A DNA stretch of 22,594 nucleotides from Microbacteriaceae bacterium (GTDB lineage Bacteria; Actinomycetota; Actinomycetes; Actinomycetales; Microbacteriaceae): contig JAODAU010000129.1 in the NCBI GenBank assembly GCA_025463615.1, positions 1 through 22,594 of the forward strand, read 5' to 3'. Below, in pieces: positions 15,376-22,193 of this stretch. The position numbers and the translations under genes were made by a program. The notes under the pieces were generated by a model. That model had not been told where the DNA came from. It worked only from the letters and a program-made list of their open reading frames with translations, and searched no databases. Each line of letters opens with the position of its first letter. Position 1 is the first letter of the stretch.

Positions 15376-16593
15376 TCAGGGCGCGGCCCACTCCAGTGGC
15401 GTGACTCCGACCGCCGCCGCGACCTCACGCGCGAAGTCTCCGCGGTCCACCACGAGGATGTCACCCAGCCCCTGCCAGTCCGCGATCTGACGCAGCAGGG
15501 CGGCGACGCACGCCGGGTCGGGGGCCGGGGCATCCGCCTCGTGCCAGGCCGACTGCACGCGCAGCACGCCGTTCTGCCGGTCGCTCTTGAGGTCGATGCG
15601 GCCCACGAGGGCCTCGTCGATGAGCAGCGGCAGCGTGTAGTAGCCGAAGACCCGCTTCGGGGCGGGCGTGTAGATCTCGATGCGGTAGTGGAAGCCGAAC
15701 ATGCGCAGCGCGCGATCCCGCTCCCAGACCACCGGGTCGAAGGGGGAGAGCAGCGCGGCCGTCTCGATGCGGCGGGGGATGCGGGCCTCCGGGTGAACGA
15801 ACGCGGGTCGATTCCAGCCCTGCACGGTGGCCGGGGTGAGCTCGCCGGCATCCACCAGGTCGTTGATCGCCGCCTTCGTCTCGTCGGTGCGCAGGCGGAA
15901 GTAGTCGGCGAGGTCGCTGAGCGTGCCGATGCCGAGCGCGCGGGCCGAGACGCGCACCAGCTGGCGGATGGCGTCATCCTTCGCCACCACGGCGGTGCGC
16001 AGACGCTCCGGCACGATCTGCTCGGTGAGCGCGTAGGTGCGCTCGAAGCGGGTGCGGCCGGCGGTCGCCACCTCGCCGAAGAAGAAGAGGAACTCGAGCG
16101 CCTCCTTCACGTCGGACCAGCCCCACCACGGCCCGCGGCGCACGTTCGACTCGTGCTGGATCTTGCTCGCGGGGAGCGGCCCGTGCGTGGCGAGCTCCCC
16201 GCGCACGAAGTCGAGCATCTCGCGGTGCGTCGACACCCAGCTCTCCGGGTCGTCGTAGTACTTGCGCCGGTAGGCCTCCCTGCGCCACTCGAAGAGCGGC
16301 CAGCTCTCGACAGGGATGATCGCGGCCTGGTGCGCCCAGTACTCGATGTAGTTCGATCTCTTGGCGAAGATCAGCGCGTCGAGCTTGGCGCGGTCGTAGG
16401 CGCCGAGCCGCGCGAACAGCGGCAGGTAGTGGCTGCGCTCGAACACGTTCACCGAGTCGAGCTGCAGCACGCCGAGTTGCTCCAGCGTGAGGTTGAGCTG
16501 GCGCGTGCCCGCGGCGACCGTGCGCGGGCGCCCGAAACCCTGCGCGGCCAGCGCGATGCGGCGTGCCTGTTGGGTGGAGAACGTCGTGACCAT
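15376..16593 (-). CDS. YcaQ/AlkX-type DNA glycosylase (winged-helix, HTH_42 family)
   Basis: This 405-aa protein belongs to the AlkZ/YcaQ family, built of tandem winged-helix domains, and is close in length to E. coli YcaQ (about 410). The N-terminal part holds the catalytic-type motif Q-phi-D in LQLDSV (Gln44, Leu45, Asp46), then FERSHYLPLFARLG. The middle carries YIEYWAHQAAIIP (His near residue 88) and FLFFFGEVATAGR. The C-terminal part has LLSPFDPVVWERDRALRMFGF and VFGYYTLPLL, all typical of the family. Characterised members remove bulky alkyl adducts and unhook interstrand crosslinks; the Q-phi-D form marks the AlkX branch rather than AlkZ (Q-phi-Q). The ATG at 16593 lacks a strong ribosome site. 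It stands alone between the membrane-protein pair and the phosphonate genes. Confidence 0.9.
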   Translation of the reverse strand: MVTTFSTQQARRIALAAQGFGRPRTVAAGTRQLNLTLEQLGVLQLDSVNVFERSHYLPLFARLGAYDRAKLDALIFAKRSNYIEYWAHQAAIIPVESWPLFEWRREAYRRKYYDDPESWVSTHREMLDFVRGELATHGPLPASKIQHESNVRRGPWWGWSDVKEALEFLFFFGEVATAGRTRFERTYALTEQIVPERLRTAVVAKDDAIRQLVRVSARALGIGTLSDLADYFRLRTDETKAAINDLVDAGELTPATVQGWNRPAFVHPEARIPRRIETAALLSPFDPVVWERDRALRMFGFHYRIEIYTPAPKRVFGYYTLPLLIDEALVGRIDLKSDRQNGVLRVQSAWHEADAPAPDPACVAALLRQIADWQGLGDILVVDRGDFAREVAAAVGVTPLEWAAP

Positions 16594-16620
16594 CAGGTCC
16601 GACGATAGCGCCGACCCCCG

Positions 16621-17292
16621 TCAGTTGAGTTCGTCGAGCTCCAGCACGTTCACGACGCTCTCCACGATGTAGTGGTGCGGATGCCGCTCCATCTCGTCAC
16701 GCGCCAGTGCACCCGTGAGCACGCCCACGCCGATCACGCCCGCGTTCTTCGCCGCGAGCAGGTCAACCACCGTGTCCCCGGCAGCGAGCACCTCCTCCAC
16801 GTCGCGCACGCCGGTGCGCTCCATCGCGTGGTGGATGAGGTACGGGGCGGGGCGGCCGGAGGCGACGTCCGAGGTCGTCACCACGGCATCCAGCAGGTCG
16901 CCGACGCGCCAGCCGATGGCGTCGAGGATGGGGTAGGCCACCTCGTCGGAGAAGCCGGTGGTGAGCGCCACCTTCACGCCGCGCGAACGGAGCTCGCGCA
17001 GGGCGTCCTCCACGCCGGGGAGCGCGACGGGCGGGTTGTCGCGGTAGCTCTGCTCCAGGATCTCGCGGAACCGGCTGAACGCCACCGCCACCGCGGCCGG
17101 GCTGAGCGGGCGGCCACCGATGCGGGCGAGCGCCTCTATCGCTGTCGCCTTGTCGGTGCCCATCCACTTCTGCAGGTCCTCGGGTTCGAGGGTCGCGCCC
17201 GTCTCCACCACGCTGTCGGCCAGGGCGGCGTAGACGAGCCCGTGGTCGTCGATCGTCGTGCCCGCCATGTCGAAGGCCACCAGCTCGATCAT
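16621..17292 (-). CDS. PhnX-like (phosphonatase-like) HAD hydrolase
   Basis: This is a 223-aa HAD-superfamily hydrolase resembling phosphonoacetaldehyde hydrolase. Motif I is FDMAGT (nucleophile Asp8), the DxAGT form that separates phosphonatases from ordinary DxDxT/V HADs. The cap domain carries WMGTDKATAIEAL, where Lys48 matches the Schiff-base lysine of phosphonatase. Motif II is TTGFSD (about 111-116). Arg147 in SGRPAP stands where most HADs have Lys, again as in phosphonatase, and GDTVVD (172-177) binds Mg2+. The ATG at 17292 was chosen for AAAGGG six bases upstream. It faces away from the FAD oxidase across a shared control region. The expected reaction is C-P cleavage of phosphonoacetaldehyde or a close relative to an aldehyde and phosphate. 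The substrate within this group is not settled. Confidence 0.88.
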   Translation of the reverse strand: MIELVAFDMAGTTIDDHGLVYAALADSVVETGATLEPEDLQKWMGTDKATAIEALARIGGRPLSPAAVAVAFSRFREILEQSYRDNPPVALPGVEDALRELRSRGVKVALTTGFSDEVAYPILDAIGWRVGDLLDAVVTTSDVASGRPAPYLIHHAMERTGVRDVEEVLAAGDTVVDLLAAKNAGVIGVGVLTGALARDEMERHPHHYIVESVVNVLELDELN

Positions 17293-17360
17293 CGTCACCC
17301 TTTCGTCGTGCCCGCCGAAATGGGGCGCAGGAAAGCACACCACGGCCGGGTAAACCGCAC

Positions 17361-17382
17361 GTTAACCAAACCGTGCCACGGT
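17361..17382. promoter_or_regulatory. Bipartite motif GTTAACC-N5-GTGCCAC, copy 1
   Basis: GTTAACC (17361-17367) is followed five bases later by GTGCCAC (17373-17379). The second half sits in a 6-bp inverted repeat with a one-base centre, ACCGTG-C-CACGGT (17370-17382). It lies in the divergent region between the PhnX-like and FAD oxidase genes and ends seven bases before the FAD oxidase start. The same bipartite motif recurs at 20001-20020 in the other divergent region of this locus. It is probably the operator of a shared regulator. Confidence 0.55.
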
Positions 17383-17388
17383 GTCGCC

Positions 17389-18516
17389 ATGACAGTCCCC
17401 ATCGCCGAGTGCGACCTCCTCGTCGTGGGCGCCGGCATCGCCGGCCTCGCCCACGCCACCGAAGCCCTCTCCCGCGGCCTCACCGTGACCGTGATCGACC
17501 GCGACAGCCGGGCCGTCGGCGCCTCGGTGCGCAACTTCGGCCACGCCTGCGTCACGGCCCAGTCGGGCGACCTGCTCGAGCTCGGCCTGCTCGCCCGCGA
17601 GCGCTGGCTGCAGCACAGCGCCCGCGCCGGCTTCTTCTCGGTCGAGTCCGGCGCGCTCACCGTGGCCCGCAGCGTCGAGGAGCTCGCCGTGCTCGACGAG
17701 CTGTCTGCCTCGCGCGAGCCCGGCCAGGTGCGAATCGTGGATGCCGCCCACGTGCGCGACGAGCTCGGCAGCGACGACCCGGCCATCCTCGGCGGCGCGG
17801 TCCTGCGCGACGACGTGCGGGTCGACCCGCGCGAGGCTGTCGGGGCGCTCGCCGCCTGGTTCGCCGGCCAGCCCGGCGCACGCATCCTCTGGCGCACCAG
17901 CTACCTCGGCCACGACGGCGACCTCGCGCACACCTCGCGCGGCACGGTGCGCGCGGCGCGCACCATCGTCTGCGTCGGGCACGACATCGACTACCTCTAC
18001 CCCGAGCTGGCCGAGGAGCATGAGATCGAGCGCTGCGGGCTCCAGATGGCGCGCATTGAGGCGCCGGGCGGCCGCCGCATCGCGCCCGCCGTGCTCACCG
18101 GCACCTCCATGCTGCGCTACCCCGCCTTCACCGAGACGGATGCCGCAACCGCCCTGCGCGCGCGGGTCGCGGTCGACGACCCCGAGCTCGTCGACATCGG
18201 CGCCAACGTCATGTTCACCCAGCGCCCCGACGGCACGATCATCGCGGGCGACAGCCACCGCTACGGCGTCACGATGGACCCGTTCCAGCGCGAGGAGACC
18301 ACCGCCGTGCTGCTCAGGCGCATCGGCGAGGTGCTGGGGGAGGGCGGCCTTCGGGTCGTGGAGCGGTGGCAGGGGGTCTATGCGTCGAGCCCGCGGCATC
18401 CGTACCTCGTGCACGAGGTCTCGCCGGGCGTGACCGCGGTGAGCGTCACCTCGGGCGTGGGCATGACCATTTCGTTCGGGCTGGCCCGCCGCTTCTTCGA
18501 TCAGACCGGTCGCTGA
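17389..18516 (+). CDS. FAD-dependent amine oxidoreductase of phosphonate loci (DAO family, TIGR03364-type)
   Basis: This 375-aa flavoprotein belongs to the D-amino acid oxidase/glycine oxidase-like superfamily. The dinucleotide-binding fold opens with LLVVGAGIAGLAHA (GxGxxG at residues 14-19), with Asp37 ending the second strand. ASVRNFGHACVTAQ (about 45-58) is characteristic of the group I recall as associated with phosphonatase-like hydrolases. The C-terminal part has QGVYASSPRHPYL and VSVTSGVGMTISFGLA, the final FAD-contact region. The ATG at 17389 gives the fold a normal short N-terminus; no ribosome site is present. The probable role is oxidative deamination of an aminophosphonate, or of an N-methylated one, to give the aldehyde cleaved by the divergent PhnX-like enzyme. 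The exact substrate is unproven. Confidence 0.86.
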   Translation: MTVPIAECDLLVVGAGIAGLAHATEALSRGLTVTVIDRDSRAVGASVRNFGHACVTAQSGDLLELGLLARERWLQHSARAGFFSVESGALTVARSVEELAVLDELSASREPGQVRIVDAAHVRDELGSDDPAILGGAVLRDDVRVDPREAVGALAAWFAGQPGARILWRTSYLGHDGDLAHTSRGTVRAARTIVCVGHDIDYLYPELAEEHEIERCGLQMARIEAPGGRRIAPAVLTGTSMLRYPAFTETDAATALRARVAVDDPELVDIGANVMFTQRPDGTIIAGDSHRYGVTMDPFQREETTAVLLRRIGEVLGEGGLRVVERWQGVYASSPRHPYLVHEVSPGVTAVSVTSGVGMTISFGLARRFFDQTGR

Positions 18517-18532
18517 GCCACCGGTCGCTGAG
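18505..18532 (+). repeat. 13-bp direct repeat ACCGGTCGCTGAG x2
   Basis: Perfect copies lie at 18505-18517 and 18520-18532. The first supplies the TGA stop of the FAD oxidase and the second begins the left arm of the hairpin that follows. This arrangement suggests a repeat element that was duplicated or inserted at the gene end. Confidence 0.8.
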
Positions 18533-18583
18533 GTTCTCGAAGCGGCCACCGCGCGGTCGCTCCCTTCGAGAGCCTCAGGGACC
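18523..18583. repeat. Palindromic repeat GGTCsCTGAG...TTCGAGAG between convergent genes
   Basis: Two 20-base arms (18523-18542, 18564-18583) pair with two mismatches around a 21-base loop. The right arm contains the last codons and TGA stop of the minus-strand lyase gene. The arms match the GGTCCCTGAG...TCGAAG type that I recall as common between actinobacterial genes (from memory, unchecked). It probably also terminates both converging transcripts. Confidence 0.7.
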
Positions 18584-19945
18584 GACAGCCTCGGCGAACG
18601 CCGCGTCGAGCGTGTCGAACGCCTCGTCGAGCTGTGACTCCGTGATCACCAGCGCGGGGGAGAGGGTGAGCACGTTGCCCATCGTGGTCTTGAAACTCAG
18701 GCCGCGGCGCAGCGAGCCGTAGAGCACGCGCTCGGCGAGGGCGGGGTCGGGCGTGCGCGTGCCGGGCAGCACGAGGTCGAGCCCGACCATGAGCCCGCGG
18801 CCGCGCACGTCCCCGATCTGCTCGTAGCGCGAAGCCAGCTCGCGCCCGCGCTCCAGGGCGTGCGCCCCGAGCTTGGCCGACCGCTCGACCAGGCCCTCCT
18901 CCTCGATGATCTCGAGCGTCGTGAGCCCGGCCCGCGCCATCAGCGGGTTCTTCTCGTGCGTGTAGTGCCCGAACGCCCAGTCGCCGCCCACGTCGAGACG
19001 TGGGTCGGCCACAACGGCCGCGACCGGCAGCGCGCCGCCGCCCAGCCCCTTGCCGAGCACCAGGATGTCGGGCACCGCCCCCTCGTGCTCCGACGAGAAC
19101 AGGCGTCCCGTGCGTCCCAGTCCCGTCGGGATCTCGTCGAAGATCAGCAGCGTGCCGGCCTCGTCGCAGCTGCGACGCACCGCCTGCCAGAAACCGGGGG
19201 CCGCGATCTCGGGCACCGCCCGCATCGGCTCCGCGATCACCGCCGCGACGTCGCCCTGCACCTTCAGCGTGTAGTCGACCAGCTCGGCGAGCGCGCGCCC
19301 GCACTCGACCGTGTGCTGCTCGTCGAAGCGGTGGCCGGCCCCGAAGCGGTCGCGGTAGCAGCCGATCGGCGGCACGTGCTCGGTGCCGGTGAGCAGCGGC
19401 CCGATCGGCCCCGTGCGGAAGAGCTGTTCGCCGCCCACGCTGGCGGCGCCGAAGCCTGCGCCGTGGAACGACTCCCAGAACGACACGGTCTTGAAGCGGC
19501 CGGTGGATGCGCGCGCCAGTTTGAGCGCGACCTCCACGGCATCCGACCCGCCGGTCGTCATCAGCACCTTCGAGAGGCCGCCGGGCGCGAGCGCGCCGAG
19601 TATTTCCGCGAACTCGACGCTCACCTCGCTGGTGAACCGTCGCGGCACGAACGGCAGCTCGCGCAGCTGCGCGGTGAGCGCCTCGACGAGACGCGGATGC
19701 CCGTACCCCAGCTGGTGCGCCGAGTTGCCGTGGAAGTCGAGGTAGCGTTCGCCGCCGGTGCCGTACAGGTACACGCCCTCGGCCCCCGCGATGCTCGTCA
19801 GGCAGGGCGTGGAGACGGCCTGGTGCAGGTAGGCGGCGGAGTCCCGGTCGAGCAATGCCCGATCCGCCTCGCTCCTCGCCGCGGCCCAGTTCGCGCGCTC
19901 GCCGCCGGTGTTCGTGTCGCTCTCGCTGGGTGCCGGGTTGCTCAT
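18575..19945 (-). CDS. Class III aminotransferase-fold PLP enzyme, probable (R)-1-hydroxy-2-aminoethylphosphonate ammonia-lyase (PbfA-like)
   Basis: This 456-aa PLP enzyme has the class III aminotransferase fold. YLDFHGNSAHQLGYGHP (68-84) is the substrate-entry region and TTGGSDAVEVALKLAR (130-145) the cofactor-phosphate region. FWESFHGAGFGA (156-167) stacks on PLP. The PLP ring aspartate is in LIFDEIPTG (Asp270) and the Schiff-base lysine in LGKGLGGG (Lys299). Within phosphonate loci, enzymes of this fold include PbfA, which eliminates ammonia from (R)-1-hydroxy-2-aminoethylphosphonate to give phosphonoacetaldehyde. That fits the PhnX-like hydrolase and aminophosphonate importer here, but a true transaminase cannot be ruled out from sequence. 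The start at 19945 lies seven bases after TACCGT, without a good ribosome site. The last codons lie inside the palindromic repeat. It is divergent from the importer operon. Confidence 0.78.
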   Translation of the reverse strand: MSNPAPSESDTNTGGERANWAAARSEADRALLDRDSAAYLHQAVSTPCLTSIAGAEGVYLYGTGGERYLDFHGNSAHQLGYGHPRLVEALTAQLRELPFVPRRFTSEVSVEFAEILGALAPGGLSKVLMTTGGSDAVEVALKLARASTGRFKTVSFWESFHGAGFGAASVGGEQLFRTGPIGPLLTGTEHVPPIGCYRDRFGAGHRFDEQHTVECGRALAELVDYTLKVQGDVAAVIAEPMRAVPEIAAPGFWQAVRRSCDEAGTLLIFDEIPTGLGRTGRLFSSEHEGAVPDILVLGKGLGGGALPVAAVVADPRLDVGGDWAFGHYTHEKNPLMARAGLTTLEIIEEEGLVERSAKLGAHALERGRELASRYEQIGDVRGRGLMVGLDLVLPGTRTPDPALAERVLYGSLRRGLSFKTTMGNVLTLSPALVITESQLDEAFDTLDAAFAEAVGP

Positions 19946-19952
19946 TCCGCCG

Positions 19953-19958
19953 ACGGTA
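19953..19958 (-). promoter_or_regulatory. Candidate leaderless -10 box (TACCGT) for the PbfA-like gene
   Basis: Read on the minus strand, TACCGT is separated by seven bases from the ATG at 19945, so transcription would begin at about the start codon. The bipartite GTTAACC/GTGCCAC motif lies some 45 bases further upstream, in an activator-like rather than blocking position for this gene. Confidence 0.4.
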
Positions 19959-20000
19959 CGAGAGCCGAGTGAACGACTGGACGCGCCCCGTTCGCCTCCC

Positions 20001-20020
20001 GTTAACCTCGCGAGTGCCAC
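20001..20020. promoter_or_regulatory. Bipartite motif GTTAACC-N6-GTGCCAC, copy 2
   Basis: GTTAACC (20001-20007) and GTGCCAC (20014-20020) repeat, with one extra spacer base, the pair seen at 17361-17379. It sits in the 168-base divergent region, 56 bases from the PbfA-like start and 94 bases before the binding-protein start. The two copies are the only such pairs I noticed in the window, and each lies in a divergent control region of the phosphonate locus. Confidence 0.55.
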
Positions 20021-20113
20021 CCGGTCATGGAACGCAACAACCATCAACCTGTTCGGCCCGTATCCGATAGCCCGCATCCCCAGGGCAGCCGGCCGATCGA
20101 CCAGGAGGACACA

Positions 20114-21259
20114 GTGAACACGAAGCGTCTCATCGCGGGCGCGGCTTTCGCCGCCGTCGTCGCGATCTCGCTCACCGCTTGCGCGGGCAGCAGCACCCCC
20201 GCGAGCACCAGCGGCAGCAAGGTCGACGCCAAGACCGCGACCAGCGCCAAGGACTTCGGCGGTCTCGACGCCCTCGTCAAGGCGGCCAACGCAGAAGGCC
20301 AGCTCAACGTCATCACCCTTCCCCCGTCGTGGGCGAACTACGGCAAGATCCTCGAGGGCTTCCAGGCGAAGTACCCGAAGATCAACATCAACTCGGCCAA
20401 CCCGGACGGCTCCAGCGCCGACGAGGTCGCGGCCGCCAAGGCGCAGAAGGGCCAGGACACGGCCCCCGACGTCTTCGACATCGGCACCGCGGTGCTGCAG
20501 CAGAACCTCGACCTGGTCGCGCCCTACAAGGTGTCGAACTGGGCCGACATCCCGGCCGACTTCAAGGACGCCGACGGCAAGTGGTACTACGACTACAGCG
20601 GCCTGATGTCCATCGGCTACGACTCCTCCGTGATCAAGACGGCCCCGAAGTCGATCGACGACCTCCTCGGCTCGGCCTACAAGGGCAAGGTCGCGATCAA
20701 GGGCGACCCGACGCAGGCGAACGAGGCGGCATCCGCCGTCTACCTCGCGGCCCTGCAGAACAAGGGCACGGCCGACAACATCCAGCCCGGAATCGACTTC
20801 TTCCAGAAGCTGAAGCAGGCCGGCAACTACCTCGCCGTCACGCCCACCCAGGCCACCGTCGCCTCGGGCGAGACCCCGGTGGTCATCCAGTGGAGCTACA
20901 ACAACCTCGCGTGGGGCGCGGCCGGCGGTGACGCGGGCAACAAGAACTTCAAGACCGTCGTCCTCCCGGGCACCGCCCTCGGCAGCTACTACAACCAGGC
21001 GATCAACGTGGATGCTCCGCACCCCGCCGCGGCCCGCCTCTGGGAGGAGTACCTCTACACCCCCGAGGTGCAGAACCTGTTCCTCGCCTCCGGTGCGTAC
21101 CCGGCCACGCTCGCCGCGATGCAGACCAACAAGACGGTCGACACCAAGGTGCTCGCGACGGTCGGCGCCCCGCCGAAGAACTTCGTGCAGCTGACGGCCG
21201 ACCAGGCCACCAAGGCGGGCTCGCTGCTCGCCTCCAAGTGGGCCTCGGCGATCGGCTAA
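20114..21259 (+). CDS. ABC transporter substrate-binding lipoprotein, 2-aminoethylphosphonate type
   Basis: This 381-aa extracellular binding protein is tethered to the membrane. The signal sequence (NTKRLIAGAAFAAVVAISL) ends in a lipobox LTAC, with lipidated Cys23. A Ser/Thr-rich linker follows. The mature part is a family 1 binding protein: LNVITLPPSWANYGKILEGF (first strand and helix), GQDTAPDVFDIG, WYYDYSGLMSIGYD, and a hinge-region VVIQWSYNNLAWG. The GTG start at 20114 has a strong AGGAGGA five bases upstream. An ATG 87 bases earlier is in frame but would put a long polar stretch before the signal. Neighbouring phosphonate enzymes suggest an aminophosphonate ligand (PhnS-like). Iron or spermidine binding proteins share this fold, so the ligand rests on context. 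Confidence 0.87.
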   Translation: MNTKRLIAGAAFAAVVAISLTACAGSSTPASTSGSKVDAKTATSAKDFGGLDALVKAANAEGQLNVITLPPSWANYGKILEGFQAKYPKININSANPDGSSADEVAAAKAQKGQDTAPDVFDIGTAVLQQNLDLVAPYKVSNWADIPADFKDADGKWYYDYSGLMSIGYDSSVIKTAPKSIDDLLGSAYKGKVAIKGDPTQANEAASAVYLAALQNKGTADNIQPGIDFFQKLKQAGNYLAVTPTQATVASGETPVVIQWSYNNLAWGAAGGDAGNKNFKTVVLPGTALGSYYNQAINVDAPHPAAARLWEEYLYTPEVQNLFLASGAYPATLAAMQTNKTVDTKVLATVGAPPKNFVQLTADQATKAGSLLASKWASAIG

Positions 21260-21269
21260 GAACCCCACG

Positions 21270-22193
21270 ATGACTGTCGCAGCTCCGCTCGCGCCAGCCA
21301 CCACCACGCTCGGCGCCGGGGGCAAGTCCCCCCGGCGCCGGAGCGCGGTCTGGCTGGGCCTTCTGCCGTTCGCGGCCTACGTTCTGCTCTTTCTCGCAGT
21401 TCCCGCGATCCTCGCGGTGGGCAGCGGATTCTTCGACAACGCGGGTCACTTCACGTTCCAGAACCTCACCGCCCTCGCCGACCCGAACATCCTCAAGTCG
21501 TTCGGTTCGTCGATCGCCGTCTCGGCCATCACTGCGGTCATCGGCGCCGTCGTCGGCGCCCTGGTCTGCTTCGCCCTGCTGGGCACCCGGTCGGATGGCG
21601 CGCTCCGCACGGTCGTCGACTCGGCGAGCAGCGTGCTCGCCCAGTTCGGCGGGGTGATGCTCGCCTTCGCATTCATCGCCACGATCGGCGTCAGCGGCCT
21701 CATCACGCAGTGGCTGGTCTCGATCGGCGCGGTGAACAACGTCTTCCAGAACTTCAACAACGGCGGCCCGCTGCTCTACCAGGTCGCCGGCCTCGGCGTC
21801 GTCTATCTCTACTTCCAGGTGCCGCTGATGGTGCTGACCTTCATGCCCGCCATGGAGGGGCTCAAGACAACCTGGGCCGAGGCGAACGCCACGCTGGGTG
21901 GCAGCCGCTTCACCTACTGGACCAGGATCGGCATGCCGATCCTCGCCCCGGCGTTCTTCGGCAGCCTCATCCTGCTGTTCGCCAACGCCTTCTCGTCCTA
22001 CGCCACGGCCGCCGCGCTCGTGTCGCAGCCGCTCCACATCTCGCTGACGATCCGGCAGCAGCTCAGCAGCGAGACGGTGCTCGGCCGGTCGAACGTGGCC
22101 GGGGTCGTCGCGCTCGGAATGGTGATCGTGATGATCGTGCTGATGACCGTCTACGCGCTCCTGCAGCGCCGGGCCGGGCGGTGGCAGCGATGA
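21270..22193 (+). CDS. ABC transporter permease, first subunit of the aminophosphonate importer
   Basis: This 307-aa inner-membrane subunit has about six hydrophobic helices after a basic N-terminal tail (GKSPRRRSAVW). The EAA loop for ATPase contact is EANATLGGSRFTYWTRIGMP (about 207-226), followed by ILAPAFFGS. It begins ten bases after the binding-protein stop and overlaps the next permease (ATGA), so all three are one operon. The order binding protein, permease, permease matches PhnS-PhnU-PhnV-type systems, in which the ATPase is usually adjacent; here it would lie beyond the window. Confidence 0.9.
   Translation: MTVAAPLAPATTTLGAGGKSPRRRSAVWLGLLPFAAYVLLFLAVPAILAVGSGFFDNAGHFTFQNLTALADPNILKSFGSSIAVSAITAVIGAVVGALVCFALLGTRSDGALRTVVDSASSVLAQFGGVMLAFAFIATIGVSGLITQWLVSIGAVNNVFQNFNNGGPLLYQVAGLGVVYLYFQVPLMVLTFMPAMEGLKTTWAEANATLGGSRFTYWTRIGMPILAPAFFGSLILLFANAFSSYATAAALVSQPLHISLTIRQQLSSETVLGRSNVAGVVALGMVIVMIVLMTVYALLQRRAGRWQR

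Noticed and set aside
16672..17388. Upstream extension of the FAD oxidase frame
   Set aside because: It is antisense to the PhnX-like gene, whose motifs are intact. The flavoprotein fold starts just after the ATG at 17389.
18505..18583. Attachment site or insertion-sequence end
   Set aside because: No transposase, integrase or target duplication is visible. A short palindromic repeat explains the structure.
19946..21325. Upstream extension of the PbfA-like frame (916 codons in total)
   Set aside because: The extension runs antisense through the binding-protein gene, which has a lipobox and a strong ribosome site. The class III fold is complete from 19945.
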